DNA of 64,000 bases from Portulaca oleracea (lineage: Eukaryota > Streptophyta > Magnoliopsida > Caryophyllales > Portulacaceae). Numbering within the stretch: position 1 is the first letter of the stretch; the number at the start of each line of letters is the position of its first letter. Positions 22,612 to 33,489 of this stretch are shown here, in pieces. The translations under genes and the position numbers were made by a program. The notes below the pieces were generated by a model. That model saw only the letters and a program-made list of their open reading frames with translations. It did not search any database and was not told the origin of the DNA. The stretch spans positions 26,224,355 to 26,288,354 of the forward strand of contig CM055877.1 of the NCBI GenBank assembly GCA_029582165.1. Reading direction: 5' to 3'.

Positions 22612-25338
22612 TTTAATAGGATCTTGTTAGAGTGTTTGGACAAAAATATCCCTAAAGTTTCCAAAATGATCAAAAATATTACTGGACTTTGAAACGTGTC
22701 AAAACTAAGTGTTAACTTTCCATAATGATCCAAATTGCCCCTCTTATATGTTATAATAGGTTTCCCTTCAAGAGATTACAACAAAAAACAAAAAAAAAAA
22801 AACCCTCTACCATTCAACTTTCCCTTATACTCTCCTTTGTCCTCCCCATCTCATTGGCCATCATCTTGGTTTGCTTTATCTTCATCTCTCCCCTATTTAA
22901 ACAATTGCAATATTATAATTTTCTTTACAACTTTCTTTACAATTGTTTCATCTCGACCTTTATTCTGTTACAATAGGTTTGTGGAGGGGTTTGGGGTTTT
23001 TTTTTTTTTTTTGCTCTGTTTTCGGGAGGGATTGAAATGCTTTGTTTTTGGGATTTCTTGATGATGATGGTGATGATGGGGTTAGTTTTTCATCTTCATT
23101 GCAAGATTTATTTTTTTTTTGGGGGGGGGGGGGGAGGAAGTGAAGCTATAAGGAAGTAAGAGAAAAATAACTAATAATAATTCTTCACAGAACGGTGAAC
23201 ATTGGGCGGAGAAGAAGAAAGAGAGAAGAAGTGGGTGTGAGTGGGGTTGAGTAAGGGTTGAGATGAAGCAATTATAAAGAAAGTTGTATAATTGCAATTG
23301 TTTGAACAGAGGAGAGATGAAGATAAAAGCAGAGGAAAATGATGGGCGATGAGAGGACGAACGAGAGCAGATGAGAAAGTTGAATGGTAGAAGAACTTTT
23401 TTTTTGGTAACTTTTTGAATGGAAACTTGCTGTTAGGGGTGTCCAAAAGCGGTTAACCGCATTTGCGGTTTACAGTTTTTACAAACCTAAACCTTAACCG
23501 CCTAAAGCGGTTAACTGCTTTGCGGTTAACCGCTTTTGAAAATCAGAAACCTAAACCAAACCTAAACTGGCTTGACAATGCGGTTAATCGCGGTTTACTC
23601 CAATTTCAAGTTTACAGCCGGTTCTGGAAATTAAATTTAACATTTGTGCTGTTTTACTACTAAAACAAGCAGGCAGCAGCCCCTGACATGTGTTGTATAC
23701 TTCCTACCCCTGTAAACTTGTCCATAAATCCAACAAACCAAGGACTCAAGGAGTGCAACAAAAAAAAATGTTGAACACAATTTTTACAAACGTACAAACT
23801 TGGGATGGGGAATGATTAACAAGTCTAGCAAATATTACAAGCCATAAAAGGGTGAATAAAATTGTTCAATTATGTCCACAAAAACCCGAGGAGCACTTGA
23901 ACCATCCATCTCGTTGCTTGAGCTTGAAAACATAATACCCTAAACAATATTAAACAGAAGCTATCGTTAATGATCACAAAAGCCCCAAACGTTCATTCAC
24001 CAAAATATAACACAAGCAAGCATTCCAAAATCATGAGCCTATTGGGCCAATACAAATTACAAACTCTATCAATTCTTACAAAACAATCAGTGAAGTAAGA
24101 ATTGCACCCTCCCATTTTCAATCTTTCTTCTGATTAACCGAAAATTGTTGGGATTTGATGAAAGTTTTCACTACGAATTTGAGTTAAACACTACTCCCTG
24201 TCATATTATTTGAGTTTAACACAGCAACAGAACAAAAATTATCTATCAGACTATCATCTAATCATCTATCACAATGAATTTGAGTTAAACACAGCAGCAG
24301 CAAAAATTAATTAACTAAATTAGCTAATAACTAATAAGTGATAACAACACTCAACTTTAGAAGAAGAATATACCGGAGAAGAAGAAACACCGCTGGAGAA
24401 GAAGCACCGTCGTCGGAGAAGATTAATCTTAGCCTAAACACCTGAAATTTATATGAATATAATAGATTAACACTATACGAGTCTATGAGAGTTTAGATCT
24501 GGAAGATAAACATGAAAAAAAGACGAAAAAAATAGCAAACCTGAGCGAGTGAGTGACTGGATGACTGGCGACTGCTACCGCCTGCACCTGCCGGCTGTCG
24601 TGCGCTACCAGCGACGGTGGAACTGAGGACGACGGCGCGACGGGCGACTGGGCCTGAGAGAATGAGGGAGTGAGGGAGTGAGAGTGTGAGATGAGGCAGG
24701 GGGTGAGATTGTGAGAGACTGAGTGCCGAGACTAGGGTTTATCGATGTGAGTTGAGGGCCTTACTGAAAGTCTGAAATAGTGAAATACTGAAATGAGATG
24801 GAGAAAAAAGGGGCGCCTCCTTTTTTTACTGCTTTTAGTTTTGAGTTTTGAATTTCACAAATTCACTTGCCCGCCTCTTTTTTTTACAGCCCAGCCCAAC
24901 ATTTTAATTTTTAACCCACTGACCCAAAGTAATTACACAAACATTACATGAAGAAGAGTCAGGCAATAGGCAACCAGTAGGTAAATTTTAGTTTTTTTTA
25001 AATTACATATAACCGGTTAACCACGGTTAACCGCTTTTCCAAAATTCAAAACCGAAATCGAAACCGCATATACCGGTTTGGTTAACCGAAACCATAAAAA
25101 AAAATCGCTAACTGGTTAACCGGTTTAACCGATTTGGTTTTATCGGTTTACGGTTTCGGTTTGCGCTTTAGGTTAACCATGGACAACCCTACTTGCTGTA
25201 GCAAGTTAGAGGGGCAACTTTGATCATTATAGAAAGTTAAGTGGTAGTTCTAACACTTTTAAGAGTCCAGTGACATTTTTTATCATTTTACAAAGTTCAG
25301 AGGTATTTTTATCCAAGTACTCAATCCTATTAAAAGGA
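22612..25338. mobile_element. Large foldback element, interrupted by a hAT element
   Basis: The left arm starting TTTTTAATAGGATC (about 22612) pairs with the right arm ending CAATCCTATTAAAAGG (about 25338). Pairing continues inward through GACAAAAATATCCCTAAAG / TTCAGAGGTATTTTTATCC, then CCATTCAACTTTC / GAAAGTTGAATGG and TTGCAATTATACAACTTTC-type blocks. Without the nested hAT (23434-25191) the element is about 970 bp with arms over 300 bp. It is non-coding and fits a Mutator-like or foldback transposon. Confidence 0.75.
23434..25191. mobile_element. Non-autonomous hAT element (1758 bp)
   Basis: The left end TAGGGGTGTCCAAAAGCGG and right end ..CATGGACAACCCTA are inverted repeats with a perfect 8-bp duplication CTTGCTGT (23426-23433 and 25192-25199). 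Many GGTTAACCG words cluster inside both ends, like the subterminal transposase-binding repeats of hAT elements. The interior has no recognisable transposase. A GC-rich, GAGTGAG-rich patch at about 24540-24720 stands out and might be a remnant promoter or leader. Confidence 0.92.
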
Positions 25339-25680
25339 AATCCTATCTCTTTCACCATACATGCCTCTTTCTCTCTTTCACACATCAAAATGAATACAAA
25401 TTTGTCAATTCTGGAAGCAAAGTTAAATAAGATGGACCCAATAAACATACTAAATTATTACCTTCGGGTTAATCAAAAAAAATTATTACCTTCAGCATTC
25501 GATGCCTTTTGCAGTTTAAGAATTGTCCGAAAGAAGCCTTCAATTGCAAGTTTTAAATGTGAGTATGCACATGACTTTTCACTAAACACTATTTGCTTCT
25601 CCTTTTTTTAATCTGATTTTTAACTAATTTTTTACATTTGATATTATCTATTGTTTTATTGTACCAATAATATATTAATT
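25339..25680. other. Non-coding spacer
   Basis: A plus-strand frame here starts inside the foldback arm and has no recognisable domain. Confidence 0.3.
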
Positions 25681-25769
25681 ACTACTCTCTTTATTCCAAA
25701 TTAATTGACATTTTGACTAAATTATGACAATTAATTATCTACAAATTACAATAAGTTACAATATGAAAT
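25681..25769. mobile_element. Fragment of the second MITE family
   Basis: Shares TATTCCAAATTAATTGACA and ACAAATTACAATAAGTTACA with 21841-21927. It stops where LTR-like sequence beginning TGTTAGAAATTCAGAG starts. Confidence 0.45.
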
Positions 25770-26313
25770 TGTTAGAAATTCAGAGATGAATTGATGCTTT
25801 GAGGCGTGAATCGGATCACTTTCTTTAAGACAAGATTTGTCCCTTATGCATATTCGTGTCTCCAGGATACAAGAAAGCTTCCTAGATTTACATATATATA
25901 ATCAATCCCCCCTATGAATTTCTCTGTCTGAATAAGGAGATAAGGATAAGGATGATGGCATGACACATTCAATGCTCTTGGACAAAATGAACGGTTGGCA
26001 ATTATTTCTGTCTAACTGCATTCAACTGTTTCAAAAACAAAATAATAATAAATAAATGCTATTAAGGTGTCTGCTCCTAGTGCTCTGAGCTCACGTGCTA
26101 AGTGCCAAGTGCGCCTAATAAGCGCCAAAAGCGCCCTACAGCCTACGCCGCGCGCGCGTGTGCGGTTCAATGCTTCTTTAACTTATAGAGTATTTATTTA
26201 TAACCTCATATGACTCTTTAACTTATAGAGAGCTATAGGTTATTTTATTTTGTCCATGTGGGACAATAAATAAGAGAACCTATTTATACTCCCTAGGAGG
26301 TAGAGACAACACT
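25770..26313. repeat. Possible copia-type LTR remnant
   Basis: It begins TGTTAGAAATTC, passes CATATATATAATCAATCCCC, and has CCATGTGGGACAATAAATAAG near its end, wording often seen in plant copia LTRs. No CA end, TSD or internal coding region was found. A GC-rich patch with GCGCGCGCG occurs near 26150. Confidence 0.25.
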
Positions 26314-26318
26314 ATTCT

Positions 26319-27293
26319 TGATGGAAATCAGCCCACGCTAAGTTCCCCAAGCCCAATCCAGGAAGCCCAATTAAAACACTAAGTTAAAGATGAGATCCTT
26401 TATGAAAAGACTCCATTCTACACAGGCCCAACAAAGAAGATTTAGTCTTTTTACATGGAGATAAGATGGGCTAAGAAGGAAGGATACAAGGTGGAGATTC
26501 AAAGACCCATTCACATGGTGTGCCTCATATGGCAAGAGGATGTCCAAACATCCTAGAGGGATCAATGTCCACGCCAATCAAGCCCAACAAAGGCTATAGT
26601 TCACGTCCAAAGGCCCAATCACGTCCAAGTTCAAGAATCCAAGCTGAATTTTACAATCTTGATCTTTGGATGTAACTTTTATTTTATAGCTTTTTATTTT
26701 GGTGTGATTTATTTAATTAGGAGTCTAGTTTAGTCTAGAATATTCTAAGTTGTTCTAGAATATTCTAGAAGTGAGTGTGTGTGTGTTTTCATTAGATTAG
26801 GCGTTAAGTATTATTCTCCTAGATAAGGTTGGCTTATTTTGTAACTAATCCATCTTGGATTAGGAAAGCCTAAACCTAATAGGATAGGATTGATGTAACA
26901 AACTCCCCCTAGGATAAGGAATCCTAATCCAAGGAGGAGTAGAATAGATTAGGCGTCTAGTAGTAGAACTCCTTAGCTTGCACGCCAAGTTAGAGAGTTC
27001 TAGTCCCTTTAGGACTCTCATAGTATAAATAGGGATGTAGCCTCTCAAGGCAAAACAATCAATTCAGAAATATGAAATCCTTTAAGCTTTTAGCTTTCCC
27101 TCGAGTGTTTGGATAAACCCTCACCCTTTTCTTCTGTTGTATCTTTGTCTGGCACCCAAGTGGTTAGGAAGAGCTTGATCCTAGGTTGCGGTCCAGATCA
27201 AGTTAGCCCTAGGTTGTCTATCTTGTGGATTCAAGATAGAAACCTAGTTCTATCCGTTCTTACCTTTCTATCAATATAGTTAAGGTAATTACA
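26319..27293 (+). repeat. Probable LTR of an unidentified LTR retrotransposon
   Basis: The stretch has the layout of an LTR in plus orientation: a long AT-rich leader, a TATA box AGTATAAATAGGGATG at about 27023-27038, then an R/U5-like region ending in repeated TTTCTATCAATATAGTTAAG and a CA. No internal region or second LTR is adjacent, so it may be a solo LTR. The termini are not certain because no TSD could be matched. Confidence 0.4.
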
Positions 27294-28028
27294 TTGTGAG
27301 CTTTCTGTCAATACAGTTAAGTTACAACCCAATCCTATCTCTTACCCCCTCAACCACAGGCCACTTCCACCTCCTTCACCTCCACAAAACGTCTCCCACC
27401 TCCTCTACAAACGCCACCCCCTCTCCCTTCTCTCTCCATAACAACCTCCCAACAAACTCCCTCTCTCTCCTCCAACAACCTAACAATCTCTCCCCTTTCA
27501 TCATCCAACGTCACCCTCCTCCATACTCCCCTTCCAAGAATCAATCATAAAAGCCCTTCTTGAATCTTGAAACCACAAAAGCCCTCACGGCAAATAACCT
27601 CCTCAAAGAACCCTATTCACGAGAACAACCCCTTTCTTCCTCCCTTAATCCCGTGAACCACCCCCTCCTTGTTGTTTGGTTACACGTGTTTCGTGTATTA
27701 TTGGAATCAAGAACCTTTCTTGATCCGGTAATACATCAATTCTATCGATGTGGGACATTTGATAGAATAAATACATTTATTTCCTTTTTTAACTTTTATT
27801 AACTATTCAATAGAAATTAGCTTCATTGTAATTTTTTGTAAAATATCTTTCTAATGACGATATGCCAACCCCTAGTCATAACTATCGATAGAGGGTCGAT
27901 TAATATCAATCCTTCAAAATGATGATCAAACTAGTTTCAAATCTCAAATAACCTAGCCACCTCCACACTTATGCCACTCCCACAACCTCTTCGTCCACCT
28001 TAGTCAAACTAAAGTTAGAACAGATTTC

Positions 28029-28031
<3 letters not shown>
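27294..28031. other. Non-coding sequence with a C/T-rich stretch
   Basis: Positions 27340-27540 are strongly pyrimidine-rich (CTCC repeats). They give open frames rich in Ser/Pro/Thr on the plus strand and Gly/Arg/Glu on the minus strand, with no known domain. I treat these as compositional. Confidence 0.35.

Positions 28032-28062
<31 letters not shown>
28032..28062. repeat. (TA)n microsatellite
   Basis: An uninterrupted TA run immediately left of the split foldback MITE. Confidence 0.9.
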
Positions 28063-28068
<6 letters not shown>

Positions 28069-29110
28069 GGGAAATTGGATTCTAATAATCCCTATGTAAC
28101 GTGGTTTTTGTACCCCGGTTTTGTATCGTTTTTCTCAGGGAGCTAGGGGCCTTGGCTAGGACAAATTGACTCTAGGTGAGGTTTAGGATCACAAGATAAC
28201 AAGAGGGTTTTTGGTGAAAAACATAACAAACACAACTATGGTTCAGTCGATATGGGAAACAATGGGTGTCGGGAGATTTCAGGTTGCAAACGGTAATTAG
28301 GACGACGGTTTTGCAATTAGAAAGCAACAAAATAGTAGAATCAAGTGACATTCCCGTTAGATTAAACCCACAGGATTTCCTTTTTCAAGGATAATCCAGA
28401 TTAACTTCCTACAAGCCCACCACGGACCCGGACGGTCAAAGAAACGAGACTCTCTAGTTAGCTTCTATTCACTTTCATGAGTAGAATACTAACTATCCCA
28501 ATTCCAACCTTCCAACTCAAGTGTTGGAGGTATTTGGGGACTTTCGTACCCAAATACATCCCACTTGAGGGAAGAATAGGAATGAGAAATTGATTCCACT
28601 ACAAATTACCTCCTAAAATTGCTAACCCAATCCAAATAAACCATTCACATCCTTAGTTTCTCCCTAACCCACAAGGGTTCTAGCCTCTAATCATCTTAAC
28701 TAACATGCTAACAACAATAATAACTTCATTCATACTTAAAACAGAGAATCTAGATAATCAAAGCAACAATCAACAAACACCAAGCAATCTAATAACAAAA
28801 ACCAGAGATTAAAGAGTAAATAGATGAACTAAAGAGAGTAAGGGTCAAGAAATGCTCATTATTTTGATGCCAATGGAAGGATGATCCAGAATAATAAGAA
28901 TCCAATGCTCCAAAATAAGATAAATCTTCAGAACTTCAATAGAAATCCAATAAAATCCAGTGCAAATGTAATAATCCAAGTGCAAACACTCACTAATCAC
29001 TAAGAAATCACTCTAATTGAAAGCTAAAATGTTGTTAATTGAGAGCTAAGATATGATAAGATAAAGCTAAGATATAATTAGATGGAATGCTGCTGCTAAT
29101 CGTCCAAGTA

Positions 29111-29122
29111 GCAATATATATG
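29111..29122 (-). promoter_or_regulatory. TATA-like box in the Athila LTR
   Basis: On the minus strand the sequence reads CTCATATATATTGC. The other LTR keeps CGTATATATTGC at about 41043-41054. It lies just downstream (minus sense) of the palindrome cluster, the expected layout for a U3 promoter. Confidence 0.45.
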
Positions 29123-29179
29123 AGCCAAATTAGTTACTCAAAACGCAGCACTTCACTCAACAGAATTGCGTGAGCTGCA

Positions 29180-29515
29180 GGGAACCGTAGGTACGGTCCA
29201 TGGGACCGTAGGTACGGTCCTGCGAAGCGAACTGTGCAATTCTTCTCTCCTTCGCAACACCGCAGGTACGGTGTATCTAGACTGTAGGTGCGGTCTTGCG
29301 AATTAAGCTAGGCGATTCTTCTCTCCTTTGCAACACCGCAGGTACGGTGTATCTGGACCGTAGGTGAGGTCTTGCGAATCAAGCTAGCGATTCTTCTCTC
29401 CTTCGCAACACCGCAGGTGCGGTATTCCTGGACCGTAGGTACGGTCTTGCTCGGGGCTTCACTTCCTGCACACGCCTTGGCACCCACTGCAGGTGGTCCT
29501 CAAGACCGTAGGTAC
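29180..29515 (-). repeat. U3 tandem repeats with palindromic sites
   Basis: About three tandem units of 75-76 bp start near 29253, 29329 and 29404 (CGCAACACCGCAGG). Each carries two related sites of the type ACCGTAGGTACGGT. The best, GGACCGTAGGTACGGTCC at 29203-29220, is a perfect inverted repeat with 8-bp arms and a 2-nt spacer. The same array exists in the other LTR (41120-41455). The sites are likely protein-binding sites or hairpins; function is inferred. Confidence 0.75.
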
Positions 29516-29919
29516 GTTCCTGCTCGGGTAAATTGAAGCTCTGGGCGTAGCGCCCGCTATGTGGAAGGTGACGGGGGCTACGGCCTTGGTGCGTGTGACG
29601 GCGAGCGGATGAGAGGGGTAACGCCGGCTACCTTGAAAGTAGCGGGTGTTACCTTGGCAAAGCTCAGCAAAGCTCTATCTTTTGAGATGCTCGATATGTC
29701 CGGCCTTTCTACTTTCTTCGCCTTTGACTCGTTCAAGACCCGAGAAATCTCGGGATTCCCAAAATAGCTGCAAAATGGCCCTTTTTTCCACGTTTTGAGT
29801 AAAAACTCCAAAATCTACAAAATAACAAAAAACGTATTAAAATTTATGAAATTAAACCACGAAACAAGTCAAAAGCCTAAGAATTAAGGCACTATTTGGG
29901 CACAAAGTGGGTCTAAACA

Positions 29920-32133
29920 CCCCCCACACTTAAACTTTTGCTCGTCCCGAGCAAAACAAGACAAAAACTACCTAAACTAACACAAACTCCTCTGTCGTGG
30001 GAGAGAAACGAGTGCATTTAGTGTATGCACCAAGCCCTTTGAACCCCCCGCCAGCCCGGGTGGACGAGATGGACTCGTGAGGGTTTGTAGCGGCTATACC
30101 CACAAAAGCCAAAGAAAAAGGAGAGAGGGAAAGTGAAAACAAAACCGAAGAAAAATAAAAGGAAAGAGAAACAAAAGCTTCGCTTCAAAGGATCTCGAAA
30201 TCTAAATCAGGAAAACGTTATTAAACCTCCAAAAGGAACCGTTATGAGCATCTCACAAGCACCTATCTCAAGCAAAAGTCAGTCTTAAAGATTTTCGACC
30301 CCCTACACCTCATGCCAAGCAAAACCCCATGCGCAAATGTGCTAGTGGGTTCTAACCGAATCCAAAACACTCCAAAGACTCATGCCCGATCTCAAAAACA
30401 ACGAAACGAACAAGGAAAGAGTTGCCCTTCCTCACATTTGGTCGCCCTTAGCTTGGTGAGGGCCGTAGGTGATGCAAGGAGAGGCCCCACACTTTTAGAA
30501 GCACAAACTTTCTTTTCTTTTTGGTTGGTTTTACCAACGAAATTGCTTTTTCTTTTTCTCTTTTTTTTTTTCTTTTTATGGTCGGTATTAGCCTTACTTT
30601 CGGGAATTAGACGGCCCAAAATGGGGTTTACCCTCCCAACACAGTCTTTTCCATTCACCTCTCCGTCGCAAAGCGATATAGGAGGAGGTTTAAGGGATAT
30701 CAGTGTCGTACCACTGATACCGGTCCCGTGTAGGTTGGCTAAGTGTATGGTGGTTGATGTCATTCAGTGACACGCCCCACTTAATCCGGTTATTGTAGCT
30801 TTGCTTTCTTTTTCTTTCTTTTTGACTTTGCTTTTGCTTTTGTTAAACAGGAAAAAAAAAGAACAAGCTCGAACACAAACCCCTAGAATCTCCCGGTTTC
30901 AACTAGAACGTGAAAGGAATCGAGGGTCTCACTAGACACTCAATGAAGGAAATCTAAGAAGGTAAGTCATGACTAGCACCCGAGACAGGGTCGAAAATGC
31001 TCAGACCGGTTTCTTTTAAAGAAGTTTAAGAACGACTTCTTAATTTCGACAACAAGATCCAAGAAATAAAGCAAAACAAAGCGAAAACGAAAACGGAAAG
31101 AAAACCTTTAAGGCTTTCACTCCCTTTTTTCTCCTTTTTCACACAAATTTTTTTCAAATTTTAGGCAAAAACTAAGAAAACAGAAACAAAGAACTAGGTG
31201 ATCTACCCTTGAAGCAAATATCTCTCTCCCACCCCCCTCCCCCCACACTTAAAACGCCACAATGTCCTCATTGTGGGAAGGTGTCACATGAAAAAGGGTA
31301 GAGCACCAACAAAAACAAACAACTAACAAGCAAACAGTGGCGACCCGAGCCCACATGGCTCCAACAACAAGATGATCCCAACACAAACACTCAAAGGGGT
31401 TCACCACCCAAAAGAAAATCAAGCATGCGACGGATCAGAATGATAATTCACATAGGAAAGAGCAAGGTGGAAAGATATTACCTCGAGCTCTTCATAAATG
31501 TTTAAGCCGTGATCCGAAGTCGTCGTTCAATTGAATCACAATGATATTAGAGCAAAAGGACGACTTATACATGACAAAATCTACATGCTAGATTGAAAAC
31601 AACAACAGAGAAAAACTAACTAACTAAACTTCTAAACAAAAAGAACTAAAAAGAAGAAAAGAAAACTATAAACAATATGTACATTGCCAATAACATACCT
31701 TATCCCCGAATCTCACTCATTGAGGCGGGAAATAAGGGTGAAACTCATCTCAAACTGACCAAACAAACTTGATTCATTTCATTTCATTAGAACAACCATT
31801 CATTACATGCCAACCAATCATACATGACCAAAATACACCCAACACAAGACAAAACAAACCACCACCAGCCCAAAAGAACAACCAATCATCCAACCAAGAC
31901 AACACAACTACAACCAAAAGACAATCATCACAAACCATGCCCAACCATCCTTGAAAACAACACCAAGACAAGCCGAAAACCCGAGATACCAACACGCCAA
32001 AACCACAAAGCCTTGCCTTCCCATCCAAACCCCCGATGAAGCACCCTCCCCCCACACTTACATTTTACAAAGTAAAACATGTAAAGATAATGAAAAAGAT
32101 CGAGTGGGGGCGGGGACGCTTACAAATGGTCCA
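29920..32133 (-). other. Athila 3' untranslated region with three PPT-like tracts
   Basis: No coding frame with recognisable domains lies between ORF3 and the 3' LTR. The polypurine tract (minus TAAGTGTGGGGGG) is at 29920-29932 against the LTR. The same wording recurs at 31239-31254 and 32044-32060. Long 3' UTRs with extra PPT-like motifs are known from Athila/Tat-lineage elements. Confidence 0.7.
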
Positions 32134-33489
32134 TCAAGGGGATCCTCCCGGAGGAGGATGGGGTTGGAGCTGCGACTGAATGCCAACAAGGATTTCTTGT
32201 TGCGCCTCACGAAGCTCTTGCAAATTTTCGATCAAGCTTTGTTGGTTTTGGATTAATTCTCGCCGCTCTTGGAACTCATTGTGTAGCTCTTGGAGTTGAT
32301 CACTGATACGTTCCAATGTGGTATCTCTGGCTTGGCTTGTACCCGCATCTTCTCCTTGCTCTTGTTCTTCTTCTTCATCGGTTCCCTCTTCACTCTCCTC
32401 CATGGGTTCAAAAGGACCACCCACCACACGGCGGCTCCCATGCTTTTGTCCATACGACCAGTTGCACCGGTCGGTGACATCCAACCATTCTTCGGCATGA
32501 TCATGATTCAAATGAACCACGACACTGTGGGAATCGTACCTGTGGCGATAAAGTGTTCGCGACTTATTCTTTTCCAAGAATTCCATCTTCCGCAACCTCA
32601 CACCGTCAATAGGGTCGGGGAAGTACCGTGGAGTCCCTTTGGCAAGGTAGGACTCGAAGCCTTGCTTCTTGAGAAAATGACAAATTATGTGTCCCATGCC
32701 AATGGTTATATTGCGAGTTTCAAGGCTGATTTCTCGAAGACAGTGGAGAATGCAAGAACCGGTGTTGACATGACGACCATTGATTGCATTGAAGATGACG
32801 AAGAGATCGTCTTTGCGGATGTTTGAGCGTCCAGTGTCGTGGCCGAAGACAGAACTTGAAATGATCCGATGGAAAAGCCGAACACTTAGGTTGCAAAAAT
32901 CTCGAGCTTTTGAATTACTGGGGCAATGAATCCTCGATTGACGAAATAGAGATTTTGGATATCGCCTCCGCCAGCAAGTGAGAGCCTTCATTGCTTCTTG
33001 CTCATCGAACTTGACGCACTCACCGTATAAAAGCCCATCCAAGGGAAGACCCAAAGCGTTGAAAAGATATTGAACCGAACACTCAACTTCCTTCTTGGCC
33101 ACAAGGTAGGTGAAACTGGCATTAGATGTGTCGTCCTCCTGTACCACTAAGGAGCTCAAGAATTCGAGCACCGGTTGATCGACAATAGGCTCATTGATGG
33201 TGGCAAAAATCTCCCAACCCATGACTTTAATGAAGTAGTCCATGCTCGGTTTGCAATAAACATCCTTTGCCGTTTCCTCATGGTATAAATGAGGAGCACA
33301 AATTTTTCGTTGCTTCAACCGTGCATACCTATGCTTGTGCATATCATCCTTAAAGGTGACCTTCACTTTTGGATCACAATAAATCAAAGAGGCGGGTTGT
33401 GCCTTGTAACGGTTCTTATCGGGCTCTTCCGACGTAGAGGGACGAGGGGTCGGTTCTTTCTCGGTCCGGGCTCGTTTGGCTCGACCCAT
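32134..33489 (-). CDS. Athila ORF3 (env-position protein, ATHILA ORF-1 family)
   Basis: Open frame of about 451 residues starting at MGRAKRARTEKEP. A start 13 codons upstream (33528) is possible, but the preceding hydrophobic residues look accidental. Residues about 45-320 match the plant-specific Athila ORF protein family as I recall it (for example YCKPSMDYFIKVMGWEIF and IGMGHIICHFLKKQGFES). After that come an acidic stretch (EESEEGTDEEEEQEQGED) and a C-terminal coiled coil (LERISDQLQELHNEFQERR onward) of about 45 residues. No signal peptide or convincing membrane segment is visible, so an envelope role is not supported here. The N-terminal KRAR suggests a nuclear signal. It lies after integrase and is the only intact frame of this element. 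Confidence 0.8.
   Translation of the reverse strand: MGRAKRARTEKEPTPRPSTSEEPDKNRYKAQPASLIYCDPKVKVTFKDDMHKHRYARLKQRKICAPHLYHEETAKDVYCKPSMDYFIKVMGWEIFATINEPIVDQPVLEFLSSLVVQEDDTSNASFTYLVAKKEVECSVQYLFNALGLPLDGLLYGECVKFDEQEAMKALTCWRRRYPKSLFRQSRIHCPSNSKARDFCNLSVRLFHRIISSSVFGHDTGRSNIRKDDLFVIFNAINGRHVNTGSCILHCLREISLETRNITIGMGHIICHFLKKQGFESYLAKGTPRYFPDPIDGVRLRKMEFLEKNKSRTLYRHRYDSHSVVVHLNHDHAEEWLDVTDRCNWSYGQKHGSRRVVGGPFEPMEESEEGTDEEEEQEQGEDAGTSQARDTTLERISDQLQELHNEFQERRELIQNQQSLIENLQELREAQQEILVGIQSQLQPHPPPGGSP

Larger units (their letters stand above)
28095..29919 (-). repeat. Athila 3' LTR (1825 bp)
   Basis: Near-identical to 40028-41851. On the minus strand it begins TGTTTAGACCC and ends ..CGTTACA. 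A polypurine tract abuts it at 29920. U3 appears to run from 29919 to about 29090 and contains the palindrome-bearing 75-bp repeats at about 29180-29515. Confidence 0.95.

Noticed and set aside
22735..23446. Overlapping Ser/Phe/Leu-rich frames on both strands
   Set aside because: They lie in the pyrimidine- and purine-rich arms of a foldback element, so the open frames follow from composition.
27296..27550. 84-residue Ser/Pro/Thr-rich frame
   Set aside because: Caused by a CTCC-rich tract; the opposite strand is equally open and no domain is recognisable.
30312..30770. Long frames on both strands in the Athila 3' region
   Set aside because: Low-complexity Phe/Leu or Lys-rich segments, no family match, and placed in the 3' untranslated part of the element.
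32290..32826. 178-residue plus-strand frame
   Set aside because: Antisense shadow of the Athila ORF3 coding sequence.
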